Below are positions 10,921-20,997 of a DNA stretch of 64,000 nt, piece by piece. Made by a program: the position numbers and the translations under genes. Source of the stretch: Elymus sibiricus. Taxonomy: Eukaryota > Streptophyta > Magnoliopsida > Poales > Poaceae. The stretch lies in the NCBI GenBank assembly GCA_039707655.1, contig CM077670.1, positions 147,602,001 to 147,666,000 on the forward strand, given 5' to 3'. The notes under the pieces were generated by a model. The model made no database searches. It was not told where the DNA came from and saw only the letters and a list, made by a program, of their open reading frames with translations. Positions within the stretch are counted from its first letter, which is position 1. Every line of letters begins with the position of its first letter.

Positions 10921-12068
10921 TCATTGGTAGAACTTGTGAAGATGCTCAATATTCTATGAGTTTTGCACCGAGATGCCATCTTCGGTCTCCAGACAGACTG
11001 CGCCCGGCCTGGTGACTCGTGCTACCCAATAAGGGCCTTCCCACTTCGGCGTCAACTTGTTTGAATTCTTGGCGGACTGGATGCGCCGAAGAACAAGGTC
11101 GCCTTCCTCAAGGCTTCAGACATGCGCTTCGCGACTGTGATAGCGGCGCATGGCTTGCTGGTAGCGTGCAGCTCGCACAGCTGCCCGAAGACGATCTTCC
11201 TCAAGGAGCGTAGCATCATCTTGCCGCAGCTGCTCTTGCTCTGCCTCATCATAGGCGAGCACTCGAGGTGACCCGTATGTGAGTTCCGTGGGGAGCACCG
11301 CTCTGCACCATAGACGAGGGAGAAGGGTGTTTGGCCAGTGGCTCGATTTGGTGTCGTCCTCAGTGACCAAAGAACTGCTGGCAACTCATCAATCCAGCGC
11401 CTTCCTCACTTGTGCAACCTATCAAATGTTCTTGTCTTGAGGCCTCGCAACACTTCAGCATTTGCCCTTTCCGCTTGACCGTTGCTTCTCGGGTGAGCAA
11501 CAGATGCAAAACATATTTTGCTTCCAAGGTCTTGGATGTACTACATGAAGGCGCGGCTCGTGAATTGTGTGCCGTTGTCAGTGATGACCCTGTTGCGAAC
11601 ACCAAAACGGCAAACTAATCCCTTGAAAAACTTGACGGCTGACTGTGCTATCACCTTCCTCACTGGCTCCACCTCAGGCCACTTTGTGAACTCGTCGATT
11701 GCAACGTACAAGAACTCAAAGCCCCCGGTAGCACGGGGGAAGGGGTCTAAAATATCAAGCCCCCAGACTGAAAAGGGCCAAAAGAGAGGTATTGTTTGGA
11801 GAGCTTGAGCTGGCTGATGTATATTCTTTGAACGAAACTGGCATGCTTCACACTTGGTTACTAGCTCAGTTGCATCCTGGAGGGTAGTGGGACAATAGAA
11901 GCCCTGCCGGAAAGCTTTGTCGACAAGTGCTCTTGAACCTATGTGAGATCCACATACGCCTCCATGTATCTCCGCCAACAGCTTTAATCCATCTTCCCGG
12001 TGAATACACTTCAATTTCACACCGTTTGGTCTTCTTCTGTGCAGAATGTTATCCATAAACTGATACAT
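10921..12068 (-). pseudogene. Tat-D integrase and pol C-terminus, broken
   Basis: Ty3/gypsy integrase joins element cDNA to the chromosome. The N-terminal zinc-binding part shows HGGVCGSHIGS with KCEACQ. The catalytic core shows WGLDIL, ITDNGTQF and HPRSNGQAE, so the D, D and E positions are present. The C-terminus keeps NKLTPKWEGPYWV and NIEHLHKFY and ends at TGA 10921-10923. Breaks include a TAG at 11541-11543 inside the core and frame changes between 11400 and 11050. It follows the RNase H region. Confidence 0.75.
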
Positions 12069-12146
12069 ACTTGACTGATGGGCTACTTTCTCAGCTTCTT
12101 CTTGGTTATCGGGAAGTTCTCCTATTTGAAGGAAATGAACTATCTG

Positions 12147-13190
12147 CTATGCCCAAGTTGGAGCCTGCGGGTCGACGACAAGGACTAAAGGCATCTCTTC
12201 GGGTGTAGGAGCGCTTACCTCAACGGCAAGAACTTGACGTTCTGCTAGAGGCCGCTGCTCACTAGCTATGTCAGTGTTGTTCCCGGCAACATTCTTGCCG
12301 ACGGCTTCTGGGAGCTCTGCCGGAAAATACTTGCCGGTGTTCAACTTTCTTCTCTTGTTTGCATGCGTTGATGGAGTGACTGATGGTTGATTCAAATGGA
12401 GTACAAAAGTCCCTGGTTCCACAATAAGCTTTTGAGCAGCACACTTATTTGAGAGGTGATCAGCAATGCTGTTTTCCGCACGAGGAATGTGCTCTGTTTG
12501 CAATCCGTCAAAGTGTTCTTCCAATTTCCTCACTTCTTCCACATATGCTTCCATCAATGGGCTCGGATAATCTTTGTTGACTTATTTGACAACGAGATGC
12601 GAGTCGCCACGGATGATCAGCTTCCTGATTCCAAGATCCACTGTGATCCTGAGACCAGCAAGGAGTCCTTCATACTCAGCAGTGTTGTTTGTAGCTTTCC
12701 CCCTGGGAAAGTGCATTTGAATTACGAACTTGAGATGCTCTCCAGTGGGTGCGACAAGCAGCACTCCGGCACCGGTGCCTTGTAGCGAAAAGGCACCGTC
12801 AAAGTACATAATCCATTCTTTAGCTGTTTCTTTGCCGGGGAGAGCTGATTCTTGAATCTCTTCGTCTTGCGTTGGCGTCCATTCTGCAATGAACTCCACC
12901 AAGGCTCTGCTTTGAATAGTTGAAGTGCTTTCAAACTTGAGTGCAAAGCTCGACAACTCCAATGCCCACTCCACTATCCTGCCGGTTGCATCTGGATTTC
13001 TCAAAATGCGCTGCAACAGAAAGTGAGTGACGACGGTAATCTCATGTGCTTGGAAGTAATGGCGCAGCTTTCTCGAGGCCATGAGGAGACCGTAAAGCAA
13101 TTTTTGCACACCAGAGTACCTTGACCTAGCCCCCTGCAAAAGGGAGCTTACAAAGTAAACTGGGTGCTGCACCAATTTCTTCTTGGGCAC
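12147..13190 (-). pseudogene. Tat-D RNase H region (two RNase H-like modules)
   Basis: RNase H removes the RNA strand during reverse transcription. The first module (about 13190-12950) is degenerate (YSGVQKLLYGLLMASRKLRH). The second (about 12815-12582) is of the archaeal-like type, with YFDGAF, NNTAEYEGLLAGL and RGDSHLVV giving the D, E and D positions. A stop precedes VNKDYPSPLMEAY at about 12580. The next block, to 12147, is a linker containing HIPRAENSIADHLS. The doubled RNase H is a known mark of the Tat lineage, so it supports the classification. Confidence 0.7.
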
Positions 13191-13315
13191 TATCTACTGA
13201 TTTACTTGATTTGCTTGCGCTGCTTCTATTTTATCGGCACCAGACTTTGCTGGAGAAGATTCCGGCCTGTCGCTTGACGGGCTTGCCGCTGCTACTTCTT
13301 CGCATCAACTTCCCT
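13191..13315 (-). other. Linker between RT and RNase H in Tat-D
   Basis: Degenerate coding remnant with stops; no motif recognised. Confidence 0.3.
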
Positions 13316-14561
13316 CTATGCCACTAATGCAGCACTGACCACTTGATTCGTTGCCGCCAAATATAGCAACAACGGTTCTTGTGGCTTAGGCGCAACTAGT
13401 GTTGGCGCAGAGGAGAGGTATCTTTTCAAATCCTGCAGCGCGTCCTCCGCTTCTGGAGTCCATTTCATTGGACCTGCCTTTTTCAAAATCTTGAAAAACG
13501 GCAGAGCACGCTCGGCAGATTTTGAAATGAACCTACTCAATGCAGCAACGCAGCCGGCAAGACGCCGCACATCCTTGATGCGCTTGGGTGCTTCAATTTG
13601 CTCAATGGCTTTGATCTTATCGGGATTAGCTTCGATTCCACGTTGAGATACAAAGAACCCGAGAAGCTTGCCGGATGGGACGCCAAACACACACTTCTCG
13701 GGGTTGAGCTTTAGATTGATCTTGCGCAAATTTGCAAATGTCTCTTCTAGATCTTGAATGAGGGTTGATTTGTCCTTGGTTTTGACCACTATATCATCCA
13801 TGTATGCTTCCACATTTCTATGCAATTGGGGCTCAAAACCAATTTGGACAGTTCTTGCAAAGGTTGAACCAGCACTCTTTAATCCGAAGGGCATATGCAT
13901 GAAGCAGTATGTGCCACATGGAGTAATGAATGCGGTTTTCTCCTCATCTTCCTTGGCCATGAAAATATGATGATAACCAGAATATGTATCTAGAAAGGAG
14001 AGTAAATCGCAGCGGGCAGTAGAGTCAACAATTTGATCGATACGCGGCAAAGGGAAAGGATCCTTTGGACATGCTTTGTTGATACCAGTATAGTCAATAC
14101 AAAGTCTCCACTTTCCATTTGATTTGCATACTACAACTGTATTTGCCAACCATGTTGGATGTAGCACACCTTTAACTAAACCAGCTGCTTCTAGTTTCTT
14201 TATTTCTTCAGCGATGAACTGTTGTCATTCCAAAGCTTGCTTCCTGACCTTCTGCTTGACTGGCCGATCATGAGGACAGACGGCAAGGTGGTGCTCGATT
14301 ACCTCCTTGGAAACGCTGGGGATGTCAGATGGTTGCCATGCAAACACATCGACATTGGCCTGCAGGAAGGCAACAAGCGCGCTTTCCTATTTGCTGTCAA
14401 GGGAGGCACTGGCGGTGAAGGTACTGCCCGTGTCGTCCTCCTTCGCCGGCACCTTCTTGGTTGCTGGTGGAGTAGCTTTGGACTTCTTGGCGGTAGAGAT
14501 TTCTGGCAAGTCCTCAACGGGTGCGCAGCACTCCGAAGAGGCGCGCTTTCCGGAAGACTTG
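13316..14561 (-). pseudogene. Tat-D reverse transcriptase, broken
   Basis: The region opens with the pre-RT motif FAWQPSDIPSVSKEVIEH (about 14370-14300). RT fingers and palm follow: VLHPTWLANTVVVCKSNGKW, CIDYTGINKACPKDPFPLP, MPFGLKSAGSTF and the catalytic AYMDDIVVKT near 13800. A connection segment ends in YLAATNQVVSAALVA. It is broken by a TAG at 14387-14389 and a TGA at 14225-14227, and it ends at a stop at 13316. YMDD and the FGLKSAG spelling fit the Tat/Athila side of Ty3/gypsy. Confidence 0.8.
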
Positions 14562-16178
14562 TCAGAGGTCTTGCCATTCTTGTTGCTTTTTCTTCTCAGC
14601 GAGAGCTGGTGCCTTGATGGCAGATGCTGCAACCGCTTCTCTATAGAGCTTGTTGACGTAGATAACTACATCCTTCTTGTCAGAGTTGATGGTTAAGACA
14701 CCCATCGGCCCTGGCATCCTCAGCATGTTGTAAGCATAATGGGATGCTGCCATGAATTTTGCCAAGGCTGGGCGACCAAGAATTCCATTGTACGGCAAGG
14801 GGATCTTGATGACATCAAAAACTATCTTTTCTATCCTGTAGTTCAGTTCCCCGCCAAACGTCACCGGCAAAGTGATCTTCCCTTTGGGCTGGCTTCTTCC
14901 CGGGTTTACTCCTTGAAACGTGCCAGTTTTCTCGAGTTCCTCATCAGGAATCTGCAGCCTCTTGATTACCTCTGGTGAAATCAAGTTTAGATCAGCCCCA
15001 CCATCAACTAACATTTTTGTGACCTTGAGGTTGTGTATCGTTGGTGAAACCAACAACGGCAAGCACCCAACCGCAGTTGTGCGATCAGGGTGGTCCTCGG
15101 CATAAAAAATGATAGGCGTGTGTGACCATTTGAGCGGCTTCTGAGCGCCCATTGCCGGTTCCGTTGCGTTAACCTCACACGCCCACTGCTTGAGTTGGCG
15201 GTGAGAAGAGTGTAGAGATGCACCCCCGTCAATACACATAGCCTCAGTTGCCTTCTGGAATTCCTGTTCACTGGACTCTTCGTCGTCCTCCTCATCACTT
15301 CCATCGTCATCCTCTTTCTTTTCTCGGCGTCTAGCAGGCTTCTCCTTTTGCTGCTTGGCCTTGCCGCGGCGACCTCCTTGACCACCACGGCATCTCTTGC
15401 CAGATCCGCCAGCACCATCCCGGCCCTTCTCCTTGTCACGCATTTCATATTCAGCCTTTTGCTTCTCGGCAAGTTGCTCAACTTGTCGGCACTCTTGGAG
15501 GTCGTGACCTTTAGTGCGGTGGATCTTGCAGTATGACCTGTCAGATTTGCCGGCCTTCTCGTTTGCCGCCACATCTTTATGGTTCTTTTCCAGCTCTTGC
15601 ATCCTTTGCTCAAGGAGCTTCTCAATTTCTTCATCCTTGCCGCCAAGTTTGGCTGCAAGGGCCTCCTCTTGTGCGGCAAGATTCCTCTCCCGGGCATTGA
15701 GCTGCGCTTTGCGCTCTGCCAGCTTGCCGCCCAAGGCTGTCGCCTTCTCTTGGGCGGCGGCAAGTTTTTCCTCTTGCCTCCTCAAATTGTGGGATTGGTT
15801 GTTGTACCAAGTGCGGATATCTTCTGCCTTCTTCTTCAGCTTCTCCTCGATCACCTCCAGAGCTATGTATTCTACTTGAAGCTTGTCCCATCGCTTACCA
15901 TAACGCTCTTGCACATCCCTGAGACCAGCAGCCATGGTCTCTAGGAAGGCAAGATCTGTTGTGCTATCGGTAGCATTGTCATCTTCAAGGGTGCTCTTGG
16001 GGATGGAGGCAAGGATGCGAGCAATCTCTTCATCGAAGTTCAGCTCTCCGGTGCCTGATGTACTGGGGGCTTCGGACCCTTGTTGAGGAGCGGCAAGGAT
16101 AAGTGCGTCCGTCAAGGTTTGAACAGTTAGTACGGCTGGTTGAGCGACAGAGTCTGGCTTGTCAGCGGCAACCACCAC
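14562..16178 (-). CDS. Chimeric Gag/protease ORF of Tat-D
   Basis: A 538-residue open frame. The first ~200 residues are an inverted copy of the aORF coiled coil (residues encoded at 8725-9331), starting VVAADKPDSVAQPAV. Then the sequence changes abruptly to Gag C-terminal material with a zinc-knuckle-like YCKIHRTKGHDLQEC, a Lys/Arg-rich and an acidic stretch. An aspartic protease follows, with VDGGADLNLI as the active-site motif and GILGRPAL as the family's Leu-Gly flap-side motif. The first base of the open stretch is a GTG codon; the frame continues upstream without a stop as far as the hAT junction, so no true start is visible. Protease residues look intact. Whether it was ever translated is unknown. 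Confidence 0.65.
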   Translation of the reverse strand: MVVAADKPDSVAQPAVLTVQTLTDALILAAPQQGSEAPSTSGTGELNFDEEIARILASIPKSTLEDDNATDSTTDLAFLETMAAGLRDVQERYGKRWDKLQVEYIALEVIEEKLKKKAEDIRTWYNNQSHNLRRQEEKLAAAQEKATALGGKLAERKAQLNARERNLAAQEEALAAKLGGKDEEIEKLLEQRMQELEKNHKDVAANEKAGKSDRSYCKIHRTKGHDLQECRQVEQLAEKQKAEYEMRDKEKGRDGAGGSGKRCRGGQGGRRGKAKQQKEKPARRREKKEDDDGSDEEDDEESSEQEFQKATEAMCIDGGASLHSSHRQLKQWACEVNATEPAMGAQKPLKWSHTPIIFYAEDHPDRTTAVGCLPLLVSPTIHNLKVTKMLVDGGADLNLISPEVIKRLQIPDEELEKTGTFQGVNPGRSQPKGKITLPVTFGGELNYRIEKIVFDVIKIPLPYNGILGRPALAKFMAASHYAYNMLRMPGPMGVLTINSDKKDVVIYVNKLYREAVAASAIKAPALAEKKKQQEWQDL

Positions 16179-16197
16179 TATTTCTGTACTCGTTTCA
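15567..16197 (-). repeat. Inverted repeat arm B (aORF coiled coil fused to Gag)
   Basis: Reverse-complement counterpart of 8706-9331. On the minus strand the homology ends after AAGAACCATAA, where Gag sequence (GATGTGGCGGC) takes over. The other limit meets the hAT fragment at about 16197. The arms are about 6.2 kb apart. Confidence 0.85.
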
Positions 16198-16635
16198 ATG
16201 ACATATTGCTAAGAAAATTAGTCGATAGCTATGTGACATGAAATAATCAACTTGCGACATACAATAAGTCAATGATAAATAGGTTTTTGAATAAATACTA
16301 TTGTAATGCATAATAATTTCTAAGTTTAATCCTACAAAGATTAAAATTTTACCACTTATTTGGCTTTTATGTTGGATAATTGGCATATTGGGGCTAGAAT
16401 TTTGAAAATTACCTCCCATAATCTTATTCGGATACGGATATATCCACTTCCATATCCATATTTGTGTCAAAATCTCATACCATATTTATTTTTTATTTTT
16501 TAAATAAATTCGGATACGGATAATTTCCATTTCCATTTTAGTTCGGATGCGGATGTTTCGGATACGAATAGGCATTTTCTCGAATACGAATATCGGATAT
16601 TTCGGATTATCCACTGCCAGTTTCCACCCCTACTA
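16198..16635 (-). mobile_element. hAT (Ac/Ds-like) terminal fragment
   Basis: The minus strand starts TAGGGGTGGAAAC (16634-16622), like Ac/Ds-type terminal repeats, and carries many TATCCG/CGGATA subterminal repeats in the first 200 bases. No matching inverted end occurs at the other side (about 16198), and I see no 8 bp direct repeat flanking it. It is therefore a one-ended fragment sitting exactly at the join between LTR 2 and the inverted aORF piece. Confidence 0.55.
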
Positions 16636-17401
16636 GAAACGCAAGGGATTTACCCAGGTTCGGGCCACCGTGAGGTGTAAAACCCTACTCCTGCTTTGGT
16701 GTATTATATGTGGAGAGCTCCAATACAAGGTGCACTTCTTGCCGGCAAGGTGCAGGAGAAGCAGCTACGCATGCAAAGAGAGCTAAAGTGTTCAATCCTC
16801 GATCCCCTGTAAAGGTTGCCCTGACCCTCCTTTTATAACTTAAGGGGTAACCACAGTGGCAAAACAGTCATTACAAGTTGATTAGATAGCAAACAGTGCT
16901 ATCATACCTAACTCTACCGGTTTAGGACAAAAGCATTTATTGCGCCATTAGGTGTCATGTGGAGGAGGAGTCCCGGCAAGGTTTCTGTACCGCTCGCCCA
17001 GCTACCTCCTATTATCTTGACACGCCTTCTGGATGGGTGTCATTAAAGCTAATTCTCCTTCCAGCAAGCTGACACGTGCCCTGACAAATCTCACCAAACC
17101 GCCTGCGCGATCGACACCTCACCGATTGGCGACTAGCAGCTCGGTGCGGTGGAGCGCTGATGAGCTAGCGAGAGCTTGCCGGCACGGAGCTTGCCGGGCC
17201 TTCATCTTGCCGGCTTGAGCCTTGCCGGCAAGTATCATCTTATGCTTCTTTGTAGCTTGTCTTGATCTTCTCCCTAGTGCCTTCGCAACTAGGCCTTCAA
17301 TCTTGATCTTGGTAATCCCCGGCAAGCCCTGGCCACCGAGAAGGCTGCTATTGTCTGTGCATAAGTCGGGGCATAAAATACCCATGTTTTATACACCGAC
17401 A
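16636..17401 (-). repeat. Tat-D LTR 2 (internal), 3' truncated
   Basis: Same sequence as LTR 1, starting TGTCGGTGTATAAAACATGG on the minus strand. It lacks the terminal ~45 bases after CCCTTGCGTTTC, so there is no primer binding site behind it. Confidence 0.8.
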
Positions 17402-17794
17402 GGAGCCCCCGGGCCTGGGCCACACGTGCGTTCGAAGCGTCATTGGGCTAGGCCCAAACAATGCACAGACACGCGGCGGGAAATTACCGCCATAATTTTT
17501 GCAATGATGATTTCCCTCCAAGCACGCCCATGCCGCGCATTTAATGTGGGATGCAAGAGTGGTGGACTGTAGCGGTTATCTTGCGGTAGTGCACCTGCAA
17601 AAGCGCTGTCAAGGCAAACAGTAAATAGCCAACCCCCTCGCGCCTTCCCCATAAAAAGGCAACCGCGAGGGGACGCTGCTCATTCACCCTTGCTTCCCTC
17701 TGCTTCATCTTCTTCCTCTAGCTAGAGCAGCTTCCGCCGCCGCCGCCACTGGTTCACATCTCACCTCGACTCCTTCTTTTCTCCCTCAGCCCAT
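17402..17794 (+). promoter_or_regulatory. Second copy of the aORF leader and TATA box
   Basis: Repeats 5968-6360 with few changes, including CATAAAAAGG at 17650-17659 and the C/T-rich untranslated leader. Confidence 0.6.
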
Positions 17795-18999
17795 ATGGCA
17801 CCCAAGAAGGCCGACGCAGCGGGGAAGAAGCCCGCCAAGCCTGTCGACCCCAAGGCGGAGAAGAAGAAGAAGGAACTAGAGGAATTGGAGAAGCGGCGGA
17901 GGGAGAACGTGGTGTTCTAGCCACCGGCTTTGGATGAGAATACCTTGATCGAGAGGTATGCCTATATGTGGGGACGAGACACCAAAGACCACAAGGCCCC
18001 AGTAGCACTCCCCGCCGGAGGCAAGACCCCATCAGATTCGTATCCATTTTTCTGCGCGTACTTCTATTGCGGGCTGGTCCCTCCATTTTCGGATTTCTTC
18101 AGCGCAATGATGTACAGCTTTGGGTTTCGACTGCTGGATTTTACTCCGAATGCCATGACATGCATCTCAGTCTTCGCCCATTTCTGTGAGAATTTCATTG
18201 GAGTTGCCCCCAATGTTGATCTGTTTCGCCATTTCCTCATCCCTCGCATTGAAGATAAAGCGCTCTCTTGCAACATCACATTGATCCCCAGGGCCAAGAC
18301 CAAGGACCAGTATCTTCCCGGGCAACTGCACTTGAAGTGGGAAGAATTGCGGGCTGAGTGGTGTTGGATCCAGGAAAAAGATTTTCCCAGTTTTTGCTTG
18401 CCGCGCACAGAGAGAGTCATACGTGGCGATCACTGGAGCAACTTGGGTGCCAGCGACAAGAGATTGGCCCGGCACTGAACCAAATCGCTCGCCTTAGAGC
18501 CGCCAAGTTGACTATAGAGATGGTGGGTGCCGATTTCCTCCGGCGACGCATTGCGCCGTTGCAGAAAAGAGAGAGGTTCACCTGGGAGTACCAGAACGCA
18601 GCTGATATCATGCGACTGTATCCAGGGCTCGGCAACAATTTGACTGTCATGGAGCACGTTTGCCTCTGTGAGCAACTGTTCAGAACCACCGGCACCTTCC
18701 ACTTGGCGATGATGCCAGAATGCAACACTCAAGGGGTCGAACCCCTCTGGCCAATGCCTACTCTGGAGAATGAAATGACTTGGGCTTCAAACTTGACGGA
18801 GAAGGCCATCCAGAAAGAGAGGGATCTCGTCAAGGCCACGAAAGACAAAGAGCTGGCATACATCGCCAACAAGGCTGCAGAAGTTGCTAGAATTAGCAGG
18901 GCTGGTGGTTCTCAGGTCGCGGCAACTGAGGATGATGAAGAAGAACATCCCGACGAGGAGGTTGCTGAGGATTCCCGAGAAGCACTCTCCGGGATGGTG
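17795..18999 (+). pseudogene. Tat-D second aORF copy, truncated
   Basis: Starts at ATG 17795 with the same MAPKKADA N-terminus and Transposase_28-like domain as the first copy. Breaks differ from that copy: TAG at 17918-17920 (TTCTAG where the first copy has TTCTCG), a one-base loss near 18465 that changes frame, and a 51-base in-frame deletion near 18705 bounded by CTTG repeats. Position 18129 keeps the CGA that became TGA in copy 1. Homology to copy 1 ends near 18982, in the acidic tail, after which an inverted piece begins. Confidence 0.7.
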
Positions 19000-19216
19000 G
19001 TTGACAGAGGAACCACGGTAGGATCCGCCTCTTGGCACTCTTCCTCCTGGTGGACTTCTCCTACCTCCTTGTCGAGACCAAGAGAAGGAGCATCAGTGCC
19101 AGTACTGGCGAGCGGGAACTGCGTCACGGCCTCGCGTAGGAGACTGGGTTGGGGGCTGATGACGATGGTATCAGCAGATGCACCCCCTTGCCCAGTGCTT
19201 GTCACAGGCTCGCTCG
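19000..19216 (-). repeat. Inverted aORF exon 2 piece joined to LTR 3
   Basis: The reverse complement matches 8097-8303 of the first aORF copy. A filler of about 25 bases separates it from the truncated aORF on its left. On its right it joins LTR 3 at CTTGCG, with short microhomology (GCGAGC). Confidence 0.8.
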
Positions 19217-19957
19217 CGCAAGGGATTTACCCAGGATCGGGCCATCGTGAGGTGTAAAACCCTACTCCTGCTTTGGTGTATTATTTGTGGAGAGCTCAAG
19301 TACAAGGTGCGCTTCTTGCTGGCAAGGTGCAGGAGAAGCAGCTACGTATGCCAAGAGAGCTAAGTGTTGATCGATCCTTTGTAAAGGTTGCCCTGGCCCT
19401 CCTTTTATAGCTCAAGGGGTAACCACAGTGGCAAAACAGTCATTACAAGTTGATTACATAGCGAACAGTGCTATCATACCTAACTCTACCGGATTAGGAC
19501 AAAAGCATTTGTTGCGCCGTTAGGTGTCATGTGGAGGAGGAGTCCCGGCAAGGTTTCTGCACCGCTCGCCCAGCTACCTCCTATTATCTTGACACGCCTT
19601 CTGGACGGGTGTCATTAAAGCTAATTCTCCTTCCAGCAGGCTGACACGTGCCTCGACAAATCTCACCACACCGCCTGCGTGGTCGACACCTCACCGATTA
19701 GCGACTAGCAGCTCAGTACGGTGGAGCACTGACGAGCTAGCGAGAGCTTGCCGGGCCTTCATCTTGCCGGCTTGAGCCTTGCCGGCAAGTATCATCTTGT
19801 GCTTCTTGGTATCTTGTCTTGATCTTCTTCCTAGTGCCTTCGCAACTAGGCCTTCAGTCTTGATCTTGGTAATCCCCGGCAAGCCCTGGCCAACGGGATG
19901 TCTGCTACTGTCTATGCATAAGTCAGGGTATAAATACCCATGTTTTATACACCGACA
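19217..19957 (-). repeat. Tat-D LTR 3 (outer 5' LTR in pol orientation), 3' truncated
   Basis: Starts TGTCGGTGTATAAA on the minus strand next to the TTCGA duplication. It ends early at CCCTTGCG, like LTR 2. No primer binding site follows. Confidence 0.8.
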
Positions 19958-19962
19958 TTCGA
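19958..19962. repeat. Target site duplication of Tat-D, right copy (TTCGA)
   Basis: Matches 5165-5169. Confidence 0.7.
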
Positions 19963-20940
19963 GAAGATCTTCGTTCATAATGATCATCCCTACTCCTTCT
20001 CTCCTTGTGAGGTGATTCATCTCTTCTATGTCTTCCTCTTGGTGATTCATCTCTTTTCTTGTGAGGTGCCGTACACTCATTGGAATAGTGTCCAGGTCTG
20101 CCACAATTATAGCAATTTCGGTCACGACTTGATGATCTTTTCTCATAGTGTCTTGAGCTTGAGCTTCTTTCTTTTCCTTTGTTCTTGTAAAACTTGTTAA
20201 ACGTTTTCACCATTAGGCGTATCTCTTCATTGGATACTAGCTTGTCGCTTGAAGTTGTGGGAGCATCATTGAGGCTTTGTAAGCACCACTTGATTTGTTG
20301 TGCAGCTCCTCTTTGTCCTTGAGTGACATCTCATGAGCAACAATCCTTCCAATGACTTCCGTAGGCTAGAGATCTTGGTAATTTGGCATCATTTGGATCA
20401 AAGTGCACACAGTATCGTATTTTTCATCCAAAGCTCTAAGGATCTTCTTGACGATGAATTTGTCGGTCATCTCTTCACTTCCTAAGCCAGCAATCTCATT
20501 TGTGATGAGAGCAAGCCTAGAGTACATTTCAGCGACTCCTTCACCATCCTTCATCTTGAACTTGTCAAGTTGACTTTGAAGCACATCCAACTTCGATTCC
20601 TTGACGGATTCGGTACCCTCGTGCGTATCAACCAAAGTATCCCAAATTTCCTTTGCATTCTCGAGGCGGCTGATCTTGTTGAACTCCTCGGGGCACAAAC
20701 CGTTGAAGAGAATGTCACAAGCTTGAGCATTGTATTGCAACATCTTCAATTCTTCCGCGGTTGCTTCACGATCTAGTTCCTTACCATCGTCAAAGAATTC
20801 ACCTTGCAAGCCAACATGAAAAACAGCCCAAACGGCGGGGTTATGACCAACAATATGCATTTTTATCTAATGCTTCCAACTAGCAAAGCTTGTACCATCA
20901 AAATATGGACCTCTACGGTGATAGTTACCCTCACTAGACG
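19963..20940 (-). pseudogene. Copia-1 gag, N-terminal part
   Basis: UBN2-type Copia Gag, the structural protein that packages element RNA. Visible motifs are the N-terminal FDGTSFASWK (about 20935-20900, followed by a TAG), then HIVGHNPAVWAVF, KEIWDTLVDTHEG, EMYSRLALITNEI and MMPNYQDL. After a stretch with a stop near 20366 come a basic Arg/Ser-rich segment and a CCHC zinc knuckle, CYNCGRPGHYSNEC (about 20115). The frame then meets the Tat-D insertion within a DDHYERRSSR stretch. Gag continues at 5164-3700. Confidence 0.75.
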
Positions 20941-20983
20941 CCGTACTCTCCTAGGTTGTGAAACCAATGCAATGGAGACCAAT

Positions 20984-20995
20984 GCTCTGATACCA
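20984..20995 (-). other. Primer binding site of Copia-1
   Basis: The minus strand reads TGGTATCAGAGC, complementary to the initiator methionine tRNA 3' end, two bases inside the LTR boundary. Confidence 0.85.
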
Positions 20996-20997
20996 CT

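Larger units (their letters stand above)
5170..19957 (-). mobile_element. Tat-lineage Ty3/gypsy composite with three LTRs (Tat-D)
   Basis: Three LTR copies in the same orientation (5170-5967, 16636-17401, 19217-19957) enclose two internal regions. Segment 1 (5968-16635) holds the antisense gene on the plus strand and gag-pol on the minus strand; segment 2 (17402-19216) holds a shortened antisense gene. The whole array has a single TTCGA duplication at its outer ends. Evidence for Tat is the pol order, a second RNase H of the archaeal-like type, and an antisense ORF between pol and the 3' LTR. Inverted pieces of the antisense gene sit behind both upstream LTR copies. Neither of those LTRs keeps its last ~45 bases or a primer binding site. 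Confidence 0.8.

Noticed and set aside
16198..16635. The AT-rich fragment as a complete Ds element
   Set aside because: Only one terminus is recognisable, and no 8 bp duplication was found.
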